From CAMFTQ01 sp051881615 (lineage in GTDB: Bacteria; Bacillota; Clostridia; Oscillospirales; Acutalibacteraceae), in assembly GCA_051881615.1 (NCBI GenBank), contig JBJEQF010000028.1, positions 34,256-98,255 of the forward strand: a stretch of DNA of 64,000 nt. Reading direction: 5' to 3'. Of this stretch, positions 27,236-34,075 are shown one piece after another. The notes beneath the pieces were generated by a model that was given only the letters and a program-made list of their open reading frames with translations, was not told the DNA's origin and made no database searches. The position numbers were made by a program, and so were the translations under genes. Position 1 is the first letter of the stretch, and every line of letters starts with the position of its first letter.

Positions 27236-27661
27236 ATGGCTCAAAAGGTAACAGGCTTAATTAAGCTGCAGATACCTGCCGGCAAGGCTACTCCGGCACC
27301 ACCTGTTGGACCTGCACTTGGTCAGCACGGTGTAAACATCGTAGCATTTACAAAGGAATTCAACGAACGCACAAAGAATGACATCGGTCTTATCATTCCT
27401 GTAGTTATCACAGTATATGCCGACCGTTCATTCTCATTTGTTACAAAGACACCTCCGGCTGCAGTTCTTATCAAAAAAGCTTGCGGCATCGAAAGCGGTT
27501 CAGGTGTGCCTAACAAGACAAAGGTTGCAAAGATTACTAAAGAACAGGTTCAGAAAATTGCAGAGCAGAAAATGCCTGACCTTAATGCTTCTTCTGTTGA
27601 ATCTGCTATGAGTATGATCGCCGGTACAGCAAGAAGTATGGGCATTGAAGTAGTAGACTGA
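27236..27661 (+). CDS. rplK: 50S ribosomal protein L11
   Basis: A 141-residue L11 of standard length. The N-terminal domain has IKLQIPAGKATPAPPVGPALGQHGVN, and TPPAAVLIKKACGI leads to the rRNA-binding C-terminal domain. L11 binds the GTPase-associated centre of 23S rRNA and is needed for stringent RelA activation. Strong AGGAGG site. Confidence 0.98.
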   Translation: MAQKVTGLIKLQIPAGKATPAPPVGPALGQHGVNIVAFTKEFNERTKNDIGLIIPVVITVYADRSFSFVTKTPPAAVLIKKACGIESGSGVPNKTKVAKITKEQVQKIAEQKMPDLNASSVESAMSMIAGTARSMGIEVVD

Positions 27662-27664
27662 TTA

Positions 27665-27715
27665 TAAGTATCCGGGTGGGAGGAGTTTTCCGCTTGACCA
27701 CCTAATAATGGAGGA
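27665..27715 (+). promoter_or_regulatory. rplK-rplA spacer, candidate L1 binding site
   Basis: GGGTGGGAGGAGTTTTCC followed by GACCACC resembles the L1-binding helix of 23S rRNA that rplA leaders of Firmicutes mimic for feedback control. The match is by eye. Confidence 0.5.
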
Positions 27716-27721
27716 AATATT

Positions 27722-28417
27722 ATGAAACACGGCAAGAAATATGTTGACAGCGCAAAGCTTGTTGACAGAACAAAATTATATGACACAAACGAAGCTCTCG
27801 ATTTGTGCGTAAAGACCGCAACTGCTAAGTTTGACGAAACTGTTGAGCTTCACGTTAAGTTAGGTGTAGACAGCCGTCACGCTGACCAGCAGGTTAGAGG
27901 TGCTATCGTTCTTCCAAACGGTACAGGTAAAAACGTAAGAGTTCTTGCTATCTGCAAGGGCGAAAACGAAAAGCTTGCACAGGAAGCAGGCGCTGACTAT
28001 GTAGGTGCTGAGGATATGACTCAGAAGATTCAGTCAGAAGGCTGGATGGACTTTGACGTTTTAATCACAACTCCCGACTGTATGGGACTTGTTGGCCGTC
28101 TTGGTAAAATCCTCGGTCCCCGCGGCTTAATGCCAAACCCGAAGGCTGGTACAGTTACTCCTGATATTGCTAAGGCTATCAAAGAGGCAAAAGCAGGTAA
28201 AATTGAGTACCGTCTTGACAAAACAAACATCATTCACTGCCCAATCGGTAAGGTAAGCTTTGGCACAGAGAAATTAGCTGAAAACTTAGAAACTCTTATG
28301 GGTGCTATCGTTAAGGCTAAGCCGGCTGCTGCTAAGGGTCAGTACATCAAATCTTGTGCTGTAACCTCTACAATGGGCCCGAGCGTAAGACTTAACACTA
28401 ACAAGTTTGGTGCTTAA
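27722..28417 (+). CDS. rplA: 50S ribosomal protein L1
   Basis: A 231-residue L1. VELHVKLGVDSRHADQQVRG, DCMGLVGRLGKILGPRGLMP and NPKAGTVTPDIAKA are the family signature. L1 forms the mobile stalk at the E site and usually represses its own operon by binding mRNA. Last gene of the rpmG transcription unit before the L10 leader. Confidence 0.98.
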   Translation: MKHGKKYVDSAKLVDRTKLYDTNEALDLCVKTATAKFDETVELHVKLGVDSRHADQQVRGAIVLPNGTGKNVRVLAICKGENEKLAQEAGADYVGAEDMTQKIQSEGWMDFDVLITTPDCMGLVGRLGKILGPRGLMPNPKAGTVTPDIAKAIKEAKAGKIEYRLDKTNIIHCPIGKVSFGTEKLAENLETLMGAIVKAKPAAAKGQYIKSCAVTSTMGPSVRLNTNKFGA

Positions 28418-28431
28418 TTCTTACAGATAAT

Positions 28432-28459
28432 TTGTTAATCACACTTTGTGTGATATATA
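28432..28459 (+). promoter_or_regulatory. Promoter of the L10 leader and rplJ-rplL
   Basis: TTGTTA (28432-28437), 16 bases, TATATA (28454-28459), placed just before the conserved start of the L10 leader. Read-through from rplA is also possible because no terminator lies between. Confidence 0.5.
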
Positions 28460-28464
28460 TTCGC

Positions 28465-28593
28465 TGTTCTAAAGACAGCTGGTGCATTCTGCATAAGTGG
28501 TAAACGTATGTTTATACCGCCAGCCGAGGAAGAAGCAATTACATTTTTAATGTATATTACTGCCTCTCCTTGGACGGAGAGGCTGCTTTTTTT
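28465..28593 (+). promoter_or_regulatory. Ribosomal protein L10 leader with attenuator
   Basis: The leader carries the known Firmicutes L10-leader elements: GTTCTAAAGACAGCTGGTG, the pairing CCGCCAGCCGAGGAAG, and a terminator hairpin GCCTCTCC-TTGGAC-GGAGAGGC (28562-28583) with a T run to 28593. In the family, L10 bound as L10(L12)4 stabilises the terminating form, lowering rplJL expression. The terminator hairpin could also be replaced by upstream pairings in the ACTGCC stretch. Confidence 0.9.
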
Positions 28594-28631
28594 ATGAACT
28601 GCGTTATAATTTAATAACGGAGGTGAACAAA

Positions 28632-29183
28632 TTGCCAAGTCAAAAGGTTTTAGAGGCAAAAAAGGCTGTTGTTGTTGAATTAACCGAAAGACTTCAGGGT
28701 GCTTGCACAGGTGTTCTTGTAAATTACAAGGGTATCAACGTAGAAAACGACACAAAGCTCCGTAAAGAGCTTCGTGAAGCAGGCGTTAAGTACACTGTAG
28801 TTAAAAACACACTCCTTTCAAGAGCTTGTGAGCAGGTAGGTCTTACCGACCTTAACGCTGTTCTTGAGGGTACAACAGCTCTCGCTACAAGCGAGGATGA
28901 TTACACTGCTGCTGCAAGAATTCTTTGCGGTTTCGCAGACAAAAACAAGGGCTTTGAGGTAAAGAGCGGTTTCCTTGACGGTGCAGTTGTTGACATTAAC
29001 ACTATCAACAGCCTTGCTAAGTTACCGTCACGTGAGGTTCTCCTTGCAAACGTTCTTGGTGCATTCCAGGCTCCTATCGCAAGCTTTGCACGTGCCGTAC
29101 AGGCTATCGTTGACAAGGGGGGCGTAGAAGCTTGTGCTGCTGATGCTCCTGCTGAGGAAGCACCTGCAGAAGCTGCTGAATAA
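28632..29183 (+). CDS. rplJ: 50S ribosomal protein L10
   Basis: A 183-residue L10 that anchors L7/L12 dimers on the ribosome. I choose TTG 28632, seven bases after GGAGGT, over an in-frame GTG at 28623 that overlaps that site; the protein then begins MPSQKVLEAKKAVVVELTERL in the normal place. LVNYKGINVEND, LRKELREAGVKYTVVKNTL and a C-terminal Ala/Glu-rich L12-binding helix are present. Confidence 0.96.
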   Translation: MPSQKVLEAKKAVVVELTERLQGACTGVLVNYKGINVENDTKLRKELREAGVKYTVVKNTLLSRACEQVGLTDLNAVLEGTTALATSEDDYTAAARILCGFADKNKGFEVKSGFLDGAVVDINTINSLAKLPSREVLLANVLGAFQAPIASFARAVQAIVDKGGVEACAADAPAEEAPAEAAE

Positions 29184-29258
29184 TTTCAGCAATTAAATGC
29201 CGCTTTCGGCTAAACAAATTAAAATTTAACTTAATTAAAATATCGGAGGTAAATTAAA

Positions 29259-29633
29259 ATGGCATCTGAAAAGATTACTGCTATTATTGAAGAATTAAAG
29301 ACTCTCACAGTTTTAGAGCTTTCTGAGCTTGTTCACGCTGTTGAGGATGAGTTTGGTGTATCAGCTGCTGCTGCTGTTGCAGTTGCAGGTCCTGTTGCTG
29401 CTGAGGCTGCTGCAGAAGAGAAGACAGAGTTTGACGTAATTCTTAAGTCAGCCGGCGCTAACAAGATCGCTGTTATCAAGGCGGTTCGTGAGGCTACAGG
29501 TCTTGGCCTTAAGGAAGCTAAGGAAGTTGTTGACGGCGCTCCTAAGACTCTTAAGGAAGCAGTTAGCAAGGAAGACGCTGAAGCTCTCAAAGAGAAGCTC
29601 ACAGCTGCCGGCGCAGAGGTTGAAATTAAATAA
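29259..29633 (+). CDS. rplL: 50S ribosomal protein L7/L12
   Basis: A 124-residue L12. N-terminal dimerisation helices, Ala/Val-rich hinge (VSAAAAVAVAGPVAAEAAA) and the globular domain with KIAVIKAVREATGLGLKEAK that recruits translation GTPases. Strong GGAGGT site. A terminator follows and the usual downstream rpoB-rpoC are not here. Confidence 0.98.
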   Translation: MASEKITAIIEELKTLTVLELSELVHAVEDEFGVSAAAAVAVAGPVAAEAAAEEKTEFDVILKSAGANKIAVIKAVREATGLGLKEAKEVVDGAPKTLKEAVSKEDAEALKEKLTAAGAEVEIK

Positions 29634-29695
29634 TTTTAGTTTCAAATTTTCTTTAAATACTTACAGCTTGCTTATGTGTAGCTGTGTAATCACAA

Positions 29696-29729
29696 AGCCT
29701 GAAGTCCTTTCGGATTTCAGGCTTTTTTA
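29696..29729 (+). terminator. Terminator of rplJ-rplL
   Basis: AGCCTGAAGTCC and GGATTTCAGGCT form a stem with one wobble, followed by a run of T. It confirms that the r-protein unit ends here rather than continuing into rpoB. Confidence 0.9.
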
Positions 29730-29749
29730 CATAAAATTCTATATTGATA

Positions 29750-29777
29750 TTGAATTTATATTAGCTTGTGGTAAAAT
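29750..29777 (+). promoter_or_regulatory. Promoter of AI-2E copy 2
   Basis: TTGAAT (29750-29755), 16 bases, TAAAAT (29772-29777), 37 bases before the start codon. Confidence 0.6.
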
Positions 29778-29813
29778 ATTTATATACTACATTCAGAATC
29801 AATAGGTGATTGT

Positions 29814-30950
29814 ATGCAGCTTAATAAAAAAACAATTAGAAGTGTTTTCCTTATCATTTTATTTGCGGCACTTTGCTATGCAGTTATTACCAATTTCGGC
29901 TTTGTTTGGCATTGTATAGGCACTGTGTTTTCCGTAACCTTTCCTATATATTTAGGCTTTTTCTTAGCGTTTATCATAAATCTGCCAATGCGACAGTTTG
30001 AAAAGCTGTTTAGTAGGGGAAAGGGTAAGTTCATAAAGGCTATAAAACGTCCTGTAAGTCTTTTTCTGTCAATAGCGTCTGTAGTAGCTGTTTTAGTGCT
30101 GATAATTGAATTGATTATACCGGAGCTTTTAAACGCTGTGGCGGTCTTGATTGACTATGTTCCAAAGGCTTTAAACGCACTGTATAAGTGGTTTGACGGA
30201 CACGATATACCCTATGATGAGATTAAAAAATATATAACGTCACTTAATATCAACTGGGCAGATCTCGGCAAGCAGGCACTCGGCTTTGCAACAGGTGCGG
30301 CGCAGGATATTCTGAATGTATCGGTTTCCTTTATTGTAACGCTTGTGGGCGGTATAATAAATGTCTTTATCTCTTTTATAATCGCTATTTACGTTGTTCT
30401 ATCTAAAGAAAAGCTCAAATCTCAATTAAACAAGCTGATACACGCATATTTACCCCAAAAAGCAGCCGACTACACTGTTCACGTTATAAATGTCACAAAA
30501 ACAACCTTTGCAAAATATGTTGTCGGACAATGCACAGAAGCGTTAATTCTCGGCTCACTTATGACTATCGGTATGATGATTCTGCAGCTTCCGTATGCAC
30601 CTATGATAGGCGCTATGATAAGCGTTCTTGCGCTTATTCCGATTGTTGGTATAGCAATAGCCGTTACGCTCGGCACGTTTATGATTTTAATGGTAAACCC
30701 GATTCAGGCGATAGTTTTCCTCATTTTCTATATGTGCTTACAGCAGATAGAGGGCAACCTAATTTACCCAAGAGTAGTAGGCGCTTCAATCGGCTTAGAT
30801 CCCTTATGGGTGTTAAGTGCAATTTTAGTTGGCGGCGGATTGTTTGGTGTAGTCGGACTATTCTTTGCCGTACCAACGGTTTCTGTAGTCTTTAAGCTTG
30901 TAAAAGAGGACACAAACAGACGCTTGACAAATAAAAACATACAGATTTAA
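29814..30950 (+). CDS. AI-2E family transporter (copy 2)
   Basis: A 378-residue PF01594 membrane protein, paralogous to the gene at 13297: the same order of spans and the matching landmarks IPIVGIAIAVTLGT, QQIEGNLIYPRVVGASIGL and GGGLFGVVGLFFAVPTVSV. It lacks the long charged tail of copy 1. Transport substrate unknown. Its own promoter precedes it, and galE has a separate promoter overlapping its end. Confidence 0.85.
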   Translation: MQLNKKTIRSVFLIILFAALCYAVITNFGFVWHCIGTVFSVTFPIYLGFFLAFIINLPMRQFEKLFSRGKGKFIKAIKRPVSLFLSIASVVAVLVLIIELIIPELLNAVAVLIDYVPKALNALYKWFDGHDIPYDEIKKYITSLNINWADLGKQALGFATGAAQDILNVSVSFIVTLVGGIINVFISFIIAIYVVLSKEKLKSQLNKLIHAYLPQKAADYTVHVINVTKTTFAKYVVGQCTEALILGSLMTIGMMILQLPYAPMIGAMISVLALIPIVGIAIAVTLGTFMILMVNPIQAIVFLIFYMCLQQIEGNLIYPRVVGASIGLDPLWVLSAILVGGGLFGVVGLFFAVPTVSVVFKLVKEDTNRRLTNKNIQI

Positions 30951-30954
30951 CAGC

Positions 30955-30983
30955 TTGAATATCAATTAAAAATATGATAAAAT
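30955..30983 (+). promoter_or_regulatory. Promoter of galE
   Basis: TTGAAT (30955-30960), 17 bases, TAAAAT (30978-30983), starting five bases after the upstream stop codon. Confidence 0.7.
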
Positions 30984-31015
30984 AATGTCATAATTAAAAC
31001 AACAGGAGTGACGGT

Positions 31016-32008
31016 ATGAGTATTTTAGTTTTAGGCGGAGCCGGCTACATCGGCTCACACACAGCGCTTGAGCTTGTACGTGCAGGCGAGGACGTAGTAA
31101 TTGCCGATAACCTTGTAACAGGCTACAAGTCGGCAATACCCGAAAAAGCAAGGTTTTACTTAGGCGACATTCGTGACTTTGATTTTCTTGACGATCTTTT
31201 TTCAAAGGAAAAAATTGACGCTGTAATTCACTTTGCTGCATTTTCTCTTGTAGGCGAGAGCGTGACAAATCCGCTTAAATATTACGATAACAACTTAAAC
31301 GGCACAAAGGTTTTGTTACAGGCTATGATAAAGAACAATGTTAATAAAATTGTCTTTTCGTCAACAGCCGCCGTTTACGGAGAGCCTAAGAGTATTCCGA
31401 TTCTTGAGGATGACGACACCTTCCCGACAAACCCATACGGCGAAACAAAAAGAGCTATGGAGAGAATGTTCCACTGGTCGGCACTGGCGCATAATCTAAG
31501 CTATGTATCACTTAGATATTTTAACGCCTGCGGAGCTGACGAAAGCGGTACAATCGGAGAGGCGCACAATCCCGAAAGCCACCTTATTCCGCTTATTTTA
31601 CAGGTTCCTAACGGAATAAGAGAGAGTATTTCTGTTTTTGGCACAGATTATGATACGCCTGACGGCACGTGTATTCGTGACTATATCCACGTAACGGACC
31701 TTGCACAGGCGCATATACTTGCGGTGAAATATCTGTTAAACGGTGGCAAGAGCGATATTTTCAACTTAGGCAACGGAGTAGGCTACTCGGTGCGTGAGGT
31801 AATCGAAACGGCAAAGGCAGTGACTGATTATCCGATTGCAGTTGTTGAAACAGAGAGACGTGCAGGCGACCCTGCAAGACTTGTCGCATCAAGCGAAAAA
31901 GCAAAGAAAATACTCGGCTGGAATCCCGTTCACAACAGCCTTGAGGAAATTATAGCAAGTGCGTGGAAGTGGCACAAATCCCACCCAAACGGCTATGATG
32001 AGAAATAA
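31016..32008 (+). CDS. galE: UDP-glucose 4-epimerase
   Basis: A 330-residue short-chain dehydrogenase-fold enzyme interconverting UDP-glucose and UDP-galactose. NAD site GGAGYIGSHTALEL at residues 7-20; catalytic SSTAAVYG and the YxxxK motif in NPYGETKRAMER (about 139-150); HNPESHLIPLIL and RDYIHVTDLA are GalE-specific. Single-gene unit closed by a strong terminator. No other Leloir gene adjoins it. Confidence 0.95.
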   Translation: MSILVLGGAGYIGSHTALELVRAGEDVVIADNLVTGYKSAIPEKARFYLGDIRDFDFLDDLFSKEKIDAVIHFAAFSLVGESVTNPLKYYDNNLNGTKVLLQAMIKNNVNKIVFSSTAAVYGEPKSIPILEDDDTFPTNPYGETKRAMERMFHWSALAHNLSYVSLRYFNACGADESGTIGEAHNPESHLIPLILQVPNGIRESISVFGTDYDTPDGTCIRDYIHVTDLAQAHILAVKYLLNGGKSDIFNLGNGVGYSVREVIETAKAVTDYPIAVVETERRAGDPARLVASSEKAKKILGWNPVHNSLEEIIASAWKWHKSHPNGYDEK

Positions 32009-32018
32009 TTAAAAAATA

Positions 32019-32058
32019 AGCAGGATAATTCTGTTTTTTGGAATTATCCTGCTGTTTT
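32019..32058 (+). terminator. Terminator of galE
   Basis: AGCAGGATAATTC and GAATTATCCTGCT pair perfectly around TGTTTTTTG, with GTTTTT behind. The facing acetyltransferase gene ends 18 bases later, so it may serve both strands. Confidence 0.9.
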
Positions 32059-32075
32059 TATTTAATTAAGTGCAT

Positions 32076-32705
32076 TTAATCAGATTGCCTGTTTTGTATG
32101 TCATTCCACGCTTCGTCATCAATAAGGCGGTCTTTAAAGAAATACCTTCTGTCATTTTCGGTTATTTTTCTGATAACCCTACAGGGGTTGCCTGCGGCTA
32201 CAGTCATATCGGGAATATCCTTCGTTACAACACTGCCTGCACCGATAACTACGTTGTTTCCGATGTTCACACCGGGGCATACCACTGTGTTGCCGCCTAT
32301 CCACACGTTATCTCCTATTGTAACGCTGATACCGTATTCATAGCCGGAGTTCCTTGTATCAGGGTGAATAGGGTGACCGGCTGTATAAATTGCAACATTA
32401 GGAGCAAAGAAACAGTTATCACCGATTTTCACCTTTGCAACATCAAGAATACAGCAATTATAATTTGCAAAGAAATTTTTGCCAACCTCAATATTAAAGC
32501 CGTAGTCGCAATAAAACGGAGGATTCACAAAAGCGTTTTCCGATTTGCCGAATAAACCTTTAACAATTTCAGCTATTGCTTCAAAGTTTGATGTATCAAC
32601 CGAATTGAGCTTATGAACAAGCCTTCTTGTTATTCTCTGTTGCTCAAAAACCTCGTGGTCAGAAATATAAGCCATTTCCTTATCTCGTCTTTCGATATTA
32701 TTCAT
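32076..32705 (-). CDS. Sugar O-acetyltransferase, maltose acetyltransferase type
   Basis: A 209-residue left-handed beta-helix acetyltransferase (LacA/Maa/NodL family). ATG 32705 has AGAGGTG five bases upstream. An N-terminal Mac helix region is followed by hexapeptide repeats: FVNPPFYCDYGFNIEVG, the catalytic histidine region IYTAGHPIHP, and VTIGDNVWIGGNTVVCPGVNIG, GAGSVVTKDIP, AGNPCRVIR. It acetylates a sugar hydroxyl with acetyl-CoA; which sugar is unknown. The N-terminal segment reads MAYISDHEVFEQQRITR rather than the usual ...G..Y...DPEL, so it is a divergent member. Confidence 0.85.
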   Translation of the reverse strand: MNNIERRDKEMAYISDHEVFEQQRITRRLVHKLNSVDTSNFEAIAEIVKGLFGKSENAFVNPPFYCDYGFNIEVGKNFFANYNCCILDVAKVKIGDNCFFAPNVAIYTAGHPIHPDTRNSGYEYGISVTIGDNVWIGGNTVVCPGVNIGNNVVIGAGSVVTKDIPDMTVAAGNPCRVIRKITENDRRYFFKDRLIDDEAWNDIQNRQSD

Positions 32706-32799
32706 ACTGCACCTCTTTACGAACAAATTTCTGACATTATACCATTTGCTGTTTTTTATGTCAACATAACAACGAAAACCTCACATACCCTGCCGATTT

Positions 32800-33486
32800 T
32801 TATTTTATTTTCAGCTTTTTGTAAGTCACATACGAATACACGCACATTATCACAGCCGCAATTACGATAAGAATAATAAATCCAAACAGCCCTAACACAG
32901 TCGATTCAATAATCATTGAAATTACAGAACAGATTATAGAAATAATGCCGACTGCTACAAAGGCATACCCTGAAAAACGCTGAGTTTTCAGCCATACCGT
33001 ATCGTTTTTGAGCGTCCACGCAGTCCTTACACCTATAAGGCTGTTGCGCTTTAGCTTGCCCATCAGATTTCCTATAATTATCAGAAAGGCCGAAACACAG
33101 ATTATAGTGCTGTTACTGAATATTGCGCCCATAGTTTCTTTGGGAGTAATAAACCCCGTGAGAGTATATACAGCAACTGCAATAAGAATAATGTCCATAA
33201 GACAGATCATCATAAGAATAATTGACGGAATTATGATATCCACATATTTTTCGTTTTTCTTGAATTTTTCACTATTTCGAGCTAAAAGCCTGTAGATTGT
33301 GAAAATAACTGACAGAACAGCCGGTACGCACGTTATAGCAAACAACACCCATTTTGAACCGTAATCGTCAGCAATAAACTCGGCGTTAAAGTGAGTAGGT
33401 ACGACGTCGGGCAGATAAAAGAAAGTGAATATAAATGATGAAATAACATTTAAAAAAGATAAACCTATTATTATTTTCTTAAACAT
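32800..33486 (-). CDS. sdpI: SdpI/YhfL-family membrane protein (DUF1648 plus SdpI)
   Basis: A 228-residue polytopic protein. The N-terminal DUF1648 part has the LPDVVPTHFNAEF motif after the first span; the SdpI part carries GKLKRNSLIGVRTAWTLKNDTVWLKTQRFSG, here named by its ends to about 31 residues within positions 143-173. In B. subtilis SdpI gives immunity to the SdpC toxin and signals to SdpR. Six or seven spans are visible. Its partner regulator lies 18 bases upstream; no sdpC-like toxin is next to it. Confidence 0.85.
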   Translation of the reverse strand: MFKKIIIGLSFLNVISSFIFTFFYLPDVVPTHFNAEFIADDYGSKWVLFAITCVPAVLSVIFTIYRLLARNSEKFKKNEKYVDIIIPSIILMMICLMDIILIAVAVYTLTGFITPKETMGAIFSNSTIICVSAFLIIIGNLMGKLKRNSLIGVRTAWTLKNDTVWLKTQRFSGYAFVAVGIISIICSVISMIIESTVLGLFGFIILIVIAAVIMCVYSYVTYKKLKIK

Positions 33487-33504
33487 AAGCTTTCCTCCTG
33501 AAAA

Positions 33505-33762
33505 TCATTTTTCGGTAAGTCCTGCAATTATAGCAAGGACATCCTCTAAAACCGAAGTATTAATTGTGTAAATTACGTTTTGACCGATTTTTTCACTGCT
33601 GACTAAATCTGCCTGTTTTAAAATATTAAGATGATGACTTATTGACGGCTTTGTCATATTAAAGTGCTTTGCAATATCGCCCGCGTTCATACTTTGCTTT
33701 TTAAGCAGAGAAAGTATCTGCCTTCTTGTGCTGTCAGACAGTGCGCTCCATACGTCGCTCAT
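33505..33762 (-). CDS. sdpR: ArsR-family autorepressor SdpR
   Basis: An 85-residue winged-helix regulator: VWSALSDSTRRQILSLLKK, the recognition helix region IAKHFNMTKPSISHHLNIL and a wing AGLVS-like segment (here ADLVSSEKIGQNVIYTI). There are no metal-binding cysteines, so it is an SdpR-type sensor of a membrane partner rather than a metal sensor. First gene of a two-gene unit with sdpI and preceded by a palindrome in its 5' region. Confidence 0.88.
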   Translation of the reverse strand: MSDVWSALSDSTRRQILSLLKKQSMNAGDIAKHFNMTKPSISHHLNILKQADLVSSEKIGQNVIYTINTSVLEDVLAIIAGLTEK

Positions 33763-33790
33763 TTAATCCCTCCTTATTAGAGTGTTAGAT

Positions 33791-33848
33791 AATTAGACAA
33801 ATGTCTAATTACTATAGACATAATACATCCTGAAAAATGGTTTGTCAA
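33791..33848 (-). promoter_or_regulatory. sdpRI promoter and operator
   Basis: On the minus strand TTGACA (33843-33848), 17 bases and TATTAT (33820-33825). Just downstream of the -10, covering the expected start, is the near-perfect 20-base palindrome AATTAGACAA-ATGTCTAATT (33791-33810). SdpR is the obvious candidate to bind it. Confidence 0.8.
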
Positions 33849-33978
33849 TATATTTTTGAAAATTTTTAAGACAAGCAATAGATAGGTTTTTCTTTCATAT
33901 AAAAAAGCACCGCACAATATAAAGCATTGTGACGGAGCTATAAGAATATAAAGATTTGTATTGTAAGATATAAAATTT

Positions 33979-34020
33979 AATGAATAATGAATGATGAAAA
34001 ATGAATGATGAATAATTTTT
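33979..34020. repeat. ATGAATRATGAA intergenic repeat, copy 1
   Basis: Tandem ATGAATAATGAATGATGA units ending in TAATTTTT. One of six copies in the window, all read on the plus strand. It lies in the 313-base gap between sdpR and argS, which otherwise holds the sdp promoter, a weak CACAAT/ATTGTG hairpin near 33907-33939 and the argS terminator. Confidence 0.8.
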
Positions 34021-34033
34021 AAGCTTATGCTTT

Positions 34034-34060
34034 CGCAAAAGGCTCCCCAAAAAGGGAGCC
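34034..34060 (-). terminator. Terminator of murI-ywiB-argS
   Basis: On the minus strand GGCTCCC-TTTTT-GGGGAGCC is followed by TTTTGC, 16 bases after the argS stop. Confidence 0.85.
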
Positions 34061-34075
34061 TAAGAAAGTAAAATA

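Noticed and set aside
32070..32555. 161-residue plus-strand frame over the acetyltransferase
   Set aside because: Antisense to a clear left-handed beta-helix protein; Cys/His-rich composition is typical of reversed hexapeptide repeats.
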